From Pleurodeles waltl (taxonomy: Eukaryota; Chordata; Amphibia; Caudata; Salamandridae), in assembly GCF_031143425.1 (NCBI RefSeq), contig NC_090447.1:30656238-30720237 (forward strand): DNA of 64,000 bases. Direction: 5' to 3'. Numbering within the stretch: position 1 is the stretch's first letter; each line of letters begins with the position of its first letter. The position numbers and the translations under genes are program-made. Below the pieces are notes generated by a model. It had not been told where the DNA came from. It was given only the letters and a program-made list of their open reading frames with translations, and ran no database searches. Below, in pieces: positions 23,255 to 34,406 of the stretch.

Positions 23255-25000
23255 TGTGCAGGAAAGTCTCCTCTTTCTAGCATGGTTACCCCCACTTTTT
23301 ACCTGAGGTCAGTGTGCTTAGACTGATTTCACCGAGATCCTGCTAATCAGGACCCCAGTGATTGTGCTCTCTCCTTCAAATTTGGTTGTCTTCATACTTC
23401 TTACACCCCAGAATTGGCGTACTGGTATACCGCTGTGGGCACTTGGTAATTGGGTACACCAGGGGTATCCCATGGGCTGCAGCATGTATTATGCCACCCA
23501 TGGGAGCCTATGCAAACTGTGCCTGCAGCTCTGCCAATTAAGCCTTAGTGAAATGGTGCATGCACCCTTTCACTTCTGGTCACTACACCAGGTCACTTTA
23601 AGTCACCCCTATGGTAAGCCATTTCAGCCAAAAGGGCAGAGTGCAAGTACCTGTTTGTGGTTACCCCTGCATAGACAATTCCATGGACTTCGTAAGTCTG
23701 GGAAAGCCATTTTACCTCTGGTCCAGCTACATGATGGTAACTCCAACCATAGGCATGTTTGGTATAAACCGTGTCAGAATCATACCTGAGTACTAATGCC
23801 AGAATTGGTAGCATGATTTCATGCCCTCTGGGGGCTCCTTAGACGACCTTCCAGTATTGCTCTTTCCAGTCTTCCAGGGTTTGTGGGCTGCCCATGCTGC
23901 TGCAGCCCCTCAGATAGGTTTCTGCCTCCTGCTGCTTGACTAGCTCAAGCAGGGGAAGGCAGAACAAAGGACTGCCTGTGAGAGAGGGAGGCAACACCCT
24001 CTCCCTTGGAAATAGGTGTTAAAAGGCAGGTGAGGGGTATCCTCCCCGCACCACCAGCTTGCTTTAAAGGGCACATTTGGTGCCCTCCTTGCATAATCCA
24101 GTTTGCACCAGTCCCGGGACGCCAACACAATCCTCCCCACCCCAACCCCCTCCACTCCTCCAGGTGGCCACTTGATTCTGCCATCTTGAAAACAAGATGT
24201 GCAGAGGCCCCTGGGAGCATCTGGTTTGTCAGGACAGGTGACTGACATCAGTGACCCTCTCTGATCGTTGGTCACCCTGCTCCGTGAACAAGCCCCTATT
24301 AGGGCTATTTATGGACTCCCTTGCAGGTGGGTCACCAGATCCGGCGGAAAGACTCCACCAGGGCTCCACTGCATTGACCTCTTCTGCTCCTGGTCACCAG
24401 AACCACTGCTGGACTTAACAGGAACCAAACAAGCATGCAACGTCCGAGACGACCTCGCCTTGCAACATTGTTTCTTCGGCTGCTTCCAGTAATTGCAACA
24501 GTCTGCAAGACTTCAGCTGCACCAAAGAAGCAAGAATGAATCTCCTTTGGAGTGAAGGAGTCACAAGCATGCATCCGCAGGCACCTAATGCAACAACGTC
24601 TTGCTGCTGGGATATGCTCTCCACAGGAACTGTATGGGTCCTCTAACACAGGTAACCGGATCCTCTCTGCCCTCTGTCCAACGTGGGAGTCAGTGAGCCC
24701 TTGCCTATCATTGCAGGACAGTACCCCTGTGCACTGCGACTCTTGCAGCAACCACGGCTTGTTGACTCCTGCTCAAAGGGATCTTTAGGCTCCAAGCAGC
24801 CCCAGAAACCAGCACTTTATCCTTGCAAGGACAGTCTCTCCTCTGCTGCTCCAGCGACGTGGAACTCCTCTCCAGGTGTACTGACTGGGCCTCACTGCAA
24901 CTTACTGTGCCTGCTGCCTGTGGGTTTCCTATGGGGGTTGCGGCTGCTTCTGCTTGTTCTCCCGACTGCTGAGGGTCAGCCCGGACTCCCCTTCACATCC
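23255..25000 (+). mobile_element. decayed long LTR (solo or truncated)
   Basis: It starts TGTGCAGGAAAGTCTCC, then CTCTTTCTAGCATGGTTACC and CCCACTTTTTACCTG. The same series opens the giant LTRs of 31,598-40,846 in their sense direction (CTCTTTCTAGCCTTGTTACC, CCCACTTTTGGCCTG). Further shared themes are a CCCATGGG/GCTGCAGC block and an AGAGGGAGGCAACACCCTCTC hairpin near 23,985. I cannot find the right end; resemblance fades by about 25,000. No internal coding region is visible. Confidence 0.6.
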
Positions 25001-25341
25001 CACAATGTCTAAGTTATTTGTGAATCGGACCAAGTCTCTCGTCCTGTCTGGCAGGGAACCCCAGAAACCTGATATTCCACTCCCTACGGAGCCCCCGGAC
25101 GTGCTGGCTCTCCTGTGTACACAACAGGTGCAGTGCTCTCTCACTAGGCCGTCAGTGAAACACTGACTCACAAAACATGCACGAGTCCTGGGGCCCAGCG
25201 ATGCAACTGCAGAGATTTATTCACACTCAGCATCCGTGCATCAGTGTCAGGGGAGCCTTCACACTTTCTCATTACAAACCAGGCCTGTCAGGGACAAGGG
25301 CAGATGGTCTCAGTCCTGCGTGGCTCACTCTGTCCAGCCTA

Positions 25342-26255
25342 GGCCCAGACTTACCAACCTTTTACGCAATGCAACAAGGTAGCTTCCTGCACTGCTTTGT
25401 GTGAAAGGGAGAGAGCAGAAATGTGCTACACTACACAGTGCTTAATTTGTAAATAAATAGGTGCTGGTGCCCAAAGCTCTCTGAAACAAATGGCTGCTCC
25501 AATTAAATGTGCGAACATGGAATACTGAGGCAGCTAAAGCCATCTCTGGCATCTTTAATCCATTTACAGCCACTCCCTGCCCCTTCAGCTCACTGCTGCA
25601 GCTTTCTGCTTTCTTGCTTGTGGCGCTTTTCCGTCCTTCTCTTTCTCCGTCTTTCCCATCTGTGCTTTTGCTCGCAGTAAATGCCTGATGCAGAAAAATA
25701 AGTGCCGGCCCCCAAAAATAAGTGCTGATGCCCCGCACCGTCACCCACCGGTCCAAATTAACCCATGGCCATACCTCACTTCAGGCAACCTAACTCCTAC
25801 TCAGGTACCCTTTTCCCATGGTGCAAGGATGCTAGCGTTATGGACAGTATTTTTTTTGTGGAGAGAGGGATGTCTTGCAGCACAAAAACAATCCTTTGAG
25901 GAATACTTCGCTTTCCATGTGTGCTGCAAAATGCCTCACACATGGAAAGAGTAAGTAACAAGGACAAATGAAAATATTTATCCTTGTTACTCCGCATTTG
26001 GGTAGGCACGCTATTTGGTGGAAACTCAGGTTTACTGCCTTCAGTGAATCTAGGTTTGTGTCAAAATACATGGGTGGATGCAAGGGAACGACCGTGATCC
26101 ACTCATGTAATGCCTACCCGACGCAATGTAACGCAGTGCAAGGTTACAGCAAATCGGCCCTTGCATAACTTTGTAAATCTTGACTAGAATTTTGCCTTGT
26201 GGCTGCACTAAAAGAGTGCTGCAACCACGATGCAAAATTTTAGTAAATATGTGCC
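25342..26255. mobile_element. Harbinger-like MITE, copy 2 (interrupted)
   Basis: Ends are GGCCCAGACTTACC and AGTAAATATGTGCC, flanked by CTA on both sides (25,339-25,341 and 26,256-26,258). The internal order follows the family: GCACTG start, CCATGGTGCAAGG near 25,818, GTGTGCTGCAAAATG near 25,920, and ACATGGGTGGATGC near 26,070. A hAT-like element is inserted at 25,436-25,767. Confidence 0.72.
25436..25767. mobile_element. hAT-like MITE nested in a Harbinger-like MITE
   Basis: It begins CAGTGCTTAATTTGTAAAT and ends with a degenerate CCAAATTAACCCATG. Its body matches 48,181-48,508, with shared blocks AATTAAATGTGC, ATACTGAGGCAGC, CACTCCCTGCCCCTTCA and TTTTGCTCGCAG. No coding region. The flanking duplication is too eroded to state. 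Confidence 0.7.
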
Positions 26256-26449
26256 CTAGTTCCTATCAGCGGAACGTGCTGCAGCACTAAGTGTGCACAA
26301 GGTTTCTCAGCCCTGCATTGGAGTACCTATGAAATAAACAGGAATAATGCACAGCAGCAGGGCTTTAAGTGGGATGAAAAAGTAAGAGCTCTCTAGAAGG
26401 GGCATGGCAAATGTAAGGGTGCGGCATAAACACATAAACTAAAGGACAC

Positions 26450-27035
26450 ATTTACTAGTGTTTCACCAGCTGCTTTGCATGGAAGGGAGATATCAGAAAT
26501 GCTCCATATTTACAAAGATGTGGGGTGTATCTGCTCTCTCTCTGCACTGGTGCGCTCTGGGCTGCCTAGCGCCAACATAGGCACCTTGCATCATAGTACA
26601 AGGGCGCCTGCATAATGGATGGATTCATTTTGGGCCAGAAGGAAAACAATGCTTAGGGCATTTTTCTCATTCCATGTGTGCTGCAGAACACATATAAGAG
26701 GATGTAAGGAGCAAAACCAAAGATATATCTCCTTGTTACGCTTCTGTTAGGGAGGTGCACAATTTTGGTGCAAACTCAGGTTTAGAGTTGTTTGCAAATC
26801 TGGGTTTACATCAAAATACATGGGTGGATGCACAACGACGTCGATGCTCCTCTCATGTAACACCTCCCTGATGCAAAGAAACGTAAACTAAGCGTTACTT
26901 TTTATTTACTAAGCCACACAAAGTGGCTTTGAATGGGTAAATAAACGAAAAAAAGAATCTTGTGTCAGGTCTGTGCCACAAAATTGATGCGACACAGACG
27001 GAAAATCATAGCTAATCTACGCCTACATTTCTGTG
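26450..27035. mobile_element. Harbinger-like MITE, copy 3
   Basis: Opens GGACACATTTACTAG. Family blocks follow: GCCTAGCGCCAACATAGGC, CATAGTACAAGGGCGCC, GTGTGCTGCAGAACACA, TTACATCAAAATACATGGG, and AAAGTGGCTTTG near the right end. Exact ends are uncertain. Confidence 0.6.
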
Positions 27036-27104
27036 ATTCCTACAGTGTGCTTCCCAACCAGTATTTTGGTGCTTCTATAAGCTTTCAGATATTGCATCCA
27101 GATG

Positions 27105-27575
27105 TATAATACAACAACTGACATACATTGAAAACCAGCAAACATAAATCTTGATGGATTAAACCCAGATCTGTGACTGGGGGTGAATATTTGAATGGTT
27201 CCGCATTCTGTCCATCATTTGTGTTTGCTTTGCTTTTATTGCCATAAGTGCGCCGGGTATGCCCAGACGTGGGTCCCGTGCTCACTGTGCCACTGGATTC
27301 AAGCTAGCCTGGCTGATGAAGGGTGATACCCTGAAACCGGTCCCAGGATGCTTGTTTCCGGTCCAGGGGGGACCTGGCCTGGCAGTTCGGGCTGGACTGT
27401 TCCCAAGACGAACAGGGTCAAGACTGATTTGCATATGGCTGGGTTCGAACTGGGGTGGCATGGTGAACAGAAGAATTGATGGATTAAACCCAGATCTGTG
27501 TCTGGGGGTGAATGTTTGATTGGCTCCGCATTCTGTCCATAATTTGTGTTTGCTATACATTGAAAACCAGCCAGG
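27105..27575. repeat. duplicated segment around a SINE-like core
   Basis: A block of about 85 bp (GATGGATTAAACCCAGATC ... CCGCATTCTGTCCAT ... TTTGTGTTTGC) occurs at about 27,153-27,232 and 27,477-27,552. A second block (ATACATTGAAAACCAGC) occurs before the first copy (27,123) and after the second (27,553). Between them lies a unique core with GATGAAGGGTGATACCCTGA and GGTTCGAACTGGGG; the latter resembles a tRNA-type B box, so a SINE is possible. Confidence 0.55.
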
Positions 27576-27602
27576 ACATTTGGCTTTGTCAGTGATCACT
27601 AA

Positions 27603-28112
27603 GGGGCGTATTTATGAGGATGTGGTTCAGCACACAGTCATCTCGCTGCACTGCTCTGCGTCACAGAGAAAGGACAGGAACATGCTTTATTTGAAAGAAT
27701 ACAGCACACTCCTGTCCTTGCCCTCGCACTAGTGCCGTTATGGCTGCCTAGGGCCAACGCAGGAACCCTTGCACCCTGGTACAAGGGTTCCTGTGTTGCA
27801 TGAGGGATAGTTTTTGTGCAGGAAGGGGAACCTGAGAATGCAGCACACAAAGAAAGTAATGAGGAGACATAAATATATTGGTCCTTGTTGGGCCTCCCCT
27901 GGGAAGGCGTGTCTCTTTCACGCATTCTCAGGTTTACCGGCCCTGGTGAATCTGGGAATGGGTCAAAATCTGCGGGTGTTGCATGGGAACCACCTCACTC
28001 CACCCATGGAACGCCTCCACAGGGCGGAGTAAAGCAACACGGCGATTTGCGTTGCAATTGTGCGACGTTGTGTGCTGCAACCACGACGTAACAGGGCTCA
28101 AAAATATACCCC
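27603..28112. mobile_element. Harbinger-like MITE, copy 4
   Basis: The clearest copy. Ends GGGGCGTATTTATGA and AAAATATACCCC are inverted repeats. TAA flanks both sides (27,600-27,602 and 28,113-28,115). Inside are CAACGCAGG, CTTGCACCCTGGTACAAGG, GCAGGAAGGGGAACC, CATGGAACGCC and GCTGCAACCACGACG. 510 bp, no coding region. Confidence 0.85.
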
Positions 28113-28115
28113 TAA

Positions 28116-28594
28116 CTGTTTCAGATAAAGCTCTGTCCAAGAGTAATATGACACACAGAAAAAATACCAAAAAAAACCATCCTGGAAATAGCATAGCTAA
28201 CGCTCTTAAGGAATGCAAGAGTAAGTAAAACGTGAAAGATAAACAGTCACTAAATCCCTGACATGGATTTCTTTAACTTTGTTTACATTAATTGTTAAGA
28301 AATCAAGGACAATGATATAGTGCCTGATAGGGACCCACTTCAATGTTCATTTTTAATCACTCCTGGGTCTGCGGCCCTCAGCGACCCAGCCCACTTAAAG
28401 CCCTAGGCGTGGTACACAGTAACCCCCCTGCAAGTACTCTGTTGAGCAGTTGGGGCGCCACAATAGCAATAACAACATGTAACACAAACATTGTGGCCTA
28501 AATATTGTTACCAAAAATATCACTCCTTTGTGTGTCAACTTCTTATTATGATGCAATGGGGCTATAGTTTTGTAAACACTATTTAGAACACTAT
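28116..28594. other. no recognisable feature
   Basis: Sequence between two MITEs; no domain-bearing frame or terminal repeat. Confidence 0.4.
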
Positions 28595-29133
28595 GGGCCA
28601 GATTTACAAGAAAGTGGTGCATCGGTCCTGATGTGCCACTTTTCGTACGTCGCCTCTCTCCCACCTAACAACGCCATGGCTGCGCCGTATTTACAATACG
28701 GTGCACCATGGATATTGTTTCCACAGCAGCATCATAATTCATGACGCTATTGCGGTGCTTTGCTGGATTAGCTCCATAAATTATGGCAGAAGCGCAGCAA
28801 AGCACTAGGGAGGCCCATAGGCTGCTATGGGCCCGTTACGTTAACGCCCGCCCCGAGCATGCGTTGACAATGATAGAAAAAATTTCGGAGTGCAATCTTG
28901 TAGATTTCTCTGCACCATTATTTGTGGCCTCCTTGCATGGGAACACCCCCTTGCATACATTATGCCTGGCACAGGCTCAATGCGGCGCAAGGGGTTACAA
29001 AGTGGTGCAATGCCACCATTGTGCCACTTTGTAAATATGGTGCGGGGAAATGGCCATCTTAACACTACAGTAGTGCACAAACAATGCTGCTGATGTGGTA
29101 CAAGGAGGCGCGAGGGTGTTGTAAATCTGGCTC
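28595..29133. mobile_element. MITE with GGGCCAGATTTACAA ends
   Basis: Left end GGGCCAGATTTACAAG and right end GTTGTAAATCTGGCTC are inverted repeats of about 16 bp. TAT is found on both sides (28,592-28,594 and 29,134-29,136). The body contains internal inverted motifs (GTGGTGCA...TGCACCAC-like and GCGCCGTATTTACAATACGG) and no coding region. The ends are Harbinger-like in style, though the flank is TAT rather than TWA. Confidence 0.75.
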
Positions 29134-29426
29134 TATATTTTTTTCAGATGTGATTTAGGCCACAATATTGTGGTACACTAATGCCAGCAAACAGTTACAC
29201 CAGACATGTCTCCTAACACTCGTATCTCCTGCTCCTCAGCTGGGAAGCAGCTTATTCCTATTCAGTCTCTTGCCCTCTCCTGTGTCTGATCCCCCTTCTC
29301 CACTCTCTGCTTCGCTGTCTTCTATCAGAGCACCATTTTATTCTCACGCCGTCCTTACTTCATCTGCAGGTTATTTCCCTTCTATTCAATATCTTCAATA
29401 TTCCTTCTTTTCAGCGTCCAAACCAA

Positions 29427-29560
29427 GGGGCTGATTCACAAAAGCCTTTTGGAGTATTGGAAGCAGTCCTGCAGCAGTACCCTTTTACATACTCTTGCAG
29501 GATGACTCTTACACGCCCAAAACGTCCAACTCCCTATTAGTAAAACTTTAAAGAGGGCAA
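29427..29560. mobile_element. fragment of a fold-back MITE
   Basis: Begins GGGGCTGATTCACAAAAGCC, the same end style as 5,430 and 31,021. I cannot find the matching right end. Confidence 0.4.
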
Positions 29561-29734
29561 ACTCATTTCTTCTAATTGTATATGAATATGATGCCAATAT
29601 TACATGTATGTATGCATGTATGTATCTGATATTTCTGTAGCGTGAACCTAGCCACAAGGCAGTTGAGCGTTGTGCATAGTGGAAGATAAGCATGAAGTCA
29701 ACAATAACAGGAGGGGAAGCTGGGTTGTGGGCGG

Positions 29735-30110
29735 TCAATGCATTCTGATGTAGTGTTCTTTACAAAGGTGAGTCTTAAACTCTTTCCTAAATTGAAGTAA
29801 CTCTCTGGTGATTCTGACAGATACAAGTATGTTGTTCCGGATCCTGGGTCCATAGGTGGTAAAGATAACCAAGGGGTACTCCAAAAAAGGGGAGAGGGTC
29901 CAAAGAACCAAACTTCCTGTGTAGAATGCCTTTTTAATAATGTGGGAGCTTAACCAGAGGACATGGACCCAAATCCTCCAAAATAAATATACTGATGAGG
30001 AGAAGGTAAGATCCCACTTAGAAAGTCTTTTTAAAGTCAATATGCCATGAGTTCAATGAATTTTGTGTATGAGATTACGACAAAAAGCCTTTGTTGCTCC
30101 AATGAGAATT
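29735..30110 (-). pseudogene. LINE C-terminal relic
   Basis: The 30,040-29,735 frame contains SVRITRELLQFRKEFKTHLC near its end. This fits the FRKxLKTxLF block at the C-terminus of CR1/L2-type LINE proteins, and the preceding part has the spacing of their terminal region. It may belong to the same insertion as the endonuclease piece at 30,540-30,965, with the inverted repeat at 30,183-30,417 between them. Confidence 0.45.
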
Positions 30111-30182
30111 TTTATTTTAGAAGACAAATAGCTTCCAGTAGAGATATAGCAGGATGGGTTCTTTAGAAGAAACAGAGGGTCA

Positions 30183-30417
30183 GCCAACACTTGTTTCGCC
30201 CCACAGGCGCGTACGCCTGGGCTTTCTCAAGGCATGTATACAATATGCAGCTTTCAAAACAAACAGTTGTATTAACATTATTCCATTCTGATTATCTGTT
30301 TGAAGTCGGTGCAGTTTAATAATGAAGCAATCGCGTCCGTCGCCATAATTTTTTAAAAGAAGGCCTTCTTTGAGAAAGCCCTGGCGTACGCGCCTGTGGG
30401 GCGAAACACGTGTTGGC
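30183..30417. repeat. inverted repeat, about 49-bp arms
   Basis: The left arm (30,183-30,231: GCCAACACTTGTTTCGCCCC ... CTGGGCTTTCTCAA) is the reverse complement of 30,369-30,417 with two mismatches. The spacer is about 137 bp. The arm contains GGCGAAACACGTGTTGGC, a motif type that recurs in vertebrate repeats. Confidence 0.85.
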
Positions 30418-30539
30418 TTGCACTCACATGTTGTAATTGGGGCGTGGATGTTCACATACCTTTCCAAAAAAATAAATAGGTTGTTTAGAAGTGTCAGGTA
30501 AATGGAGTTCATGGGATGAGAGATGATTTTAAGCACTAG

Positions 30540-30965
30540 GTTGACTATGGGGTAGTGTTTGAAGGATCTGAAGGTTTGCCCTTTTCTCTTGTGTTGACCT
30601 CAGCTTGTGGGTAGGATTCTAAGCAGGGAGATTGGAAGGGCAAAGTGGCAGGCCTGGATACAAGGCTATGGAGATTTGCAGTGGATTGTTGTTGAGGTTG
30701 AGAAGACAAGGTCAAGGATGTGGCCTTTGAAGTGTCAGGTGTGTGACATGCTGAACCAAGTTGAGTGCGTCAATGAGATTGAAGAGGGTGTCTCTTGCTC
30801 TTGTGTTTTTTTAGCTTGTGTTGTCTGGGAGGTTGAAATCACCCAAGAGGGTGGAGTGGGCACATCGAATGGATGAGGAGCTCTGAGAATTCATCAATAA
30901 AGTCCTGATCTGGGAATCCTGTAGATGAGATGTAATATGGCATCCTGAGTTGCAGAGAGTGGGAA
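30540..30965 (-). pseudogene. LINE endonuclease-domain relic
   Basis: The minus strand encodes LGDFNLPDN near 30,845-30,820 and FNLIDALNLVQHVTHLTLQ near 30,785-30,730. These match the GDFN catalytic motif and the LxLVQxVxxPTH block of the apurinic-like endonuclease of CR1/L2-type LINEs, which nicks the target. The domain lacks its N-terminal part and the HTLD end is eroded. Confidence 0.65.
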
Positions 30966-31020
30966 ATGGGTCCTGTATTCGCACTGAATATTAAGTGTGA
31001 TATATCCATTCAAAATGTTT

Positions 31021-31077
31021 GGGGCCAATTCACAGAGGCAGGTAAGAGTATGTAAAATGCCTTTGTGAATAGGCCTC
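31021..31077. repeat. 57-bp mini fold-back
   Basis: GGGGCCAATTCACAGAGGCA at the left pairs with TGCCTTTGTGAATAGGCCTC at the right (17 of 20 positions). It is essentially two terminal repeats with a short loop, the minimal form of the family at 5,430. Confidence 0.65.
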
Positions 31078-31837
31078 TTGGTTGTCTTTCATTTTCTGAA
31101 GTATACTACCATCCCTTCTCAAGCTGGTGGTTGGTGCAATGTGGGTGGGCATGGGTTCTAAAAAGGGGTTCCTGCTGACTGTCCTGCCAGAGTCAGACCT
31201 CCAGTACACAAACATGTGATGCTGGAATGCTTGAATTAATCTCAGACACTAGTACAAATTCAGGCCAGATCTCAGTCCATTATTATTTTGCACTCCATGC
31301 CACCTCAGTGTGGACCCAGTCATGTGCAAATGAGTCCTGTCCCTGCTCCAGTAGGAACATTCTAGTCCAAAATGCCAAGTGAGGTCCTCTCTGAAACGGA
31401 ACACATCCAACCCAAGTCTGGTCTTGTCCTACTTGGGGCTCATTAGTCAGGTGCAGCTTGAATGCAGTGGCTCAATGAGCAAGGGAATGATGTTGAGTCG
31501 TACCCGTCCCATTTAGGGTTCAAACTAAACAAGAAAAAAGTCATGGATTGAATTGAAGGTGTAAATATCAATGGGTGTGATGATTGAGTAGGTTTAGTGT
31601 AGGAGGCTGGACTGGCTTGTAGTGAGTACCAAGGGGTACTTGCACCTTGCACCAGGCCCAGTTATCCCTTATTAGTGTATAGGGTGTCTAGCAGCTTAGG
31701 CTGATAGATAATGGTAGCTTAGCAGAGCAGCTTAGGCTGAACTAGGAGACGTGTGAAGCTACTACAGTACCACTTAGTGTCATATGCACAATATCATAAG
31801 AAAACACAATACACAGTTATACTAAAAATAAAGGTAC

Positions 31838-31843
31838 TTTATT
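31838..31843 (-). terminator. polyadenylation signal AATAAA (3' LTR)
   Basis: TTTATT on the plus strand reads AATAAA in the element sense. It lies about 240 bp before the sense end of the LTR, a normal position for the R/U5 border. The same site in the other LTR is 37,942-37,947. Confidence 0.6.
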
Positions 31844-33849
31844 TTTATGACAATATGCCAAAGTATCTTAGAGTGTACCCTCAGTGAGAGGATAGGAAAT
31901 ATACACAAGATATATATACACAATAGCAAAAATATGCAGTATAGTCTTAGAAAACAGTGCAAACAATGTATAGTTACAATAGGATGCAATGGGGAAACAT
32001 AGGGATAGGGGCAACACAAACCATATACTCCAAAAGTGGAATGTGAACCACGAATGGACCCCAAACCTATGTGACCTTGTAGAGGGTCGCTGGGACTATT
32101 AGAAAATAGTGAGAGTTAGAAAAATAACCCTCCCCAAGACCCTGAAAAGTGAGTGCAAAGTGCACCAAAGTTCCCCTAAGGACAAAATAGTCGTGTTAGA
32201 GGGAAAATGCAAGGAAAACACAAATCAGCAATGCAACAATGATGGATTCCTGACTGAGGGTACCTGTGGAACAAGGGGACCAAGTCCAAAAGTCACAAGC
32301 AGCTCGGAGATGGGCAGATGCCCAAGAAATGCCAGCGGTTGGTGCAAAGAAGCTCTTACTAGGCTGAAGAACTGTGAATACTGCAGGAACGACAAGGGCT
32401 AGAGACTTCCCCTTTGGAGGATGGATCCCACATGCCTTGGAGAGTCGTGCAGAAGTGTTTTCCCGCCGGACGGACGCCAACAAGCCTTGCTACACGCAAA
32501 TCATGCGTTTGGCGTTTTTGGACGCTGCTGGGGCCCAGGAGGGACCAGGAGGTCGCAAATTGGACCTGCAGAGAGAGGGGACGTCGAGCAAGACAAAGAG
32601 CCCTCACTGAAGCAGGTAGCACCCGGAGAAGTGCCAGAAACAGGCACTACGAGGATGCGTGAAACGGTGCTCGCCGAAGTTGCACAAAGGAGTCCCACGT
32701 CGCCGGAGACCAACTTAGAAAGTCGTGCAATGCAGGTTAGAGTGCCGTGGACCCGGGCTTGGCTGTGCACGAAGGATTTCCAACGGAAGTGCACAGGGGC
32801 CGGAGTAGCTTGCAAAGTCGCGGTTCCCAGCAATGCAGCCCAGCGAGGTGAGGCAAGGACTTACCTCCACCAAACTTGGGCTGAAGAGTCACTGGACTGT
32901 GGGGGTCACTTGGACGGTGTCGCTGGATTCAAGGGACCTCGCTCGTCGTGCTGAGAGGAGACCCAAGGGACCGGAAATGCAGCTTTTTGGTGCCTGCGGT
33001 TGCAGGGGGAAGATTCCGTCGACCCACAGGAGATTTCTTCGGAGCTTCTGCTGCAGAGAGGAGGCAGACTACCCCCACAGCATGCACAAGCAGGAAAACA
33101 GTCGAGAAGGCGGCAGGATCAGCGTTACAGAGTTGCAGTAGTCGTCTTTGCTACTATGTTGCAGGTTTGCAGGCTTCCAGCGCGGTCAGCGGTCGATTCC
33201 TTATCAGAAGGTGAAGAGGGAGATGCAGAGGAACTCGGCTGAGCTCATGCATTCGTTATCTAAAGTTTCCCCAGAGACAGAGACCCTAAATAGCCAGAAA
33301 AGAGGGTTTGGCTACCTAGGAGAGAGGAAAGGCTACTAACACCTGAAGGAGCCTATCAGCAGGAGTCTCTGACGTCACCTGGTGGCACTGGCCACTCAGA
33401 GCAGTCCAGTGTGCCAGCAGCACCTCTGTTTCCAAGATGGCAGAGGTCTGGAGCACACTGGAGGAGCTCTGGACACCTCCCAGGGGAGGTGCAGGTCAGG
33501 GGAGTGGTCACTCCCCTTTCCTTTGTCCAGTTTCGCGCCAGAGCAGGGCTAAGGGGTCCCCTGAACCGGTGTAGACTGGCTTATGCAGAATTGGGCACAT
33601 CTGTGCCCAACAAAGCATTTCCAGAGGCTGGGGGAGGCTACTCCTCCCCTGCCTTCACACCATTTTCCAAAGGGAGAGGGTGTCACACCCTCTCTCAGAG
33701 GAAGTTCTTTGTTCTGCCATCCTGGGCCAGGCCTGGCTGGACCCCAGGAGGGCAGCTGCCTGTCTGAGGGGTTGGCAGCAGCAGCAGCTGCAGTGAAACC
33801 CCAGGAAGGGCAGTCTGGCAGTACCAGGGTCTGTGCTACAGACCACTGG

Positions 33850-34265
33850 GATCATGGAATTGTACCAACAATGCCAGGATGGCATAGAGGGGGCAATTCC
33901 ATGATCATAGACATGTTACATGGCCATATTCGGAGTTACCATGGTGAAGCTACATATAGGTAGTGACCTATATGTAGGGCACGCGTGTAATGGTGTCCCC
34001 GCACTCACAAAGTTCAGTGAATTGGCTCTGAACAATGTGGGGGCACCTTGGCTAGTGCCAGGGTGCCCTCACACTAAGTAACTTTGCACCTAACCTTTAC
34101 CAGGTAAAGGTTAGACATATAGGTGACTTATAAGTTACTTAAGTGCAGTGTAAAATGGCTGTGAAATAACGTGGACGTTATTTCACTCAGGCTGCAGTGG
34201 CAGGCCTGTGTAAGAATTGTCAGAGCTCCCTATGGGTGGCAAAAGAAATGCTGCAGCCCATAGGG
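33850..34265 (-). repeat. palindrome cluster in LTR U3
   Basis: Five inverted repeats occur in 416 bp: 33,850-33,862/33,894-33,906; 33,950-33,961/33,966-33,977; 34,090-34,101/34,103-34,114; 34,161-34,172/34,175-34,186; and 34,228-34,236/34,257-34,265. All arms are perfect over 9-13 bp. All are present at the same offset (+6,104) in the other LTR. Confidence 0.9.
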
Positions 34266-34406
34266 ATCTCCTGGAACCCCAATACCCTGGGTACCTCAGT
34301 ACCATATACTAGGGAATTATAAGGGTGTTCCAGTAAGCCAATGTAAATTGGTAAAAATGGTCACTAGCCTGTCAGTGACAATTTGAAAGTAATGAGAGAG
34401 CATAAC

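Noticed and set aside
27440..27460. tRNA gene suggested by GGTTCGAACTGGGG
   Set aside because: Only a B-box-like motif is present; no A box or cloverleaf could be drawn around it.
32109..33963. Short frames found identically at 32-34 kb and 38-40 kb
   Set aside because: They lie in the two LTR copies and have no domains; identity reflects the recent LTR duplication, not selection on a protein.
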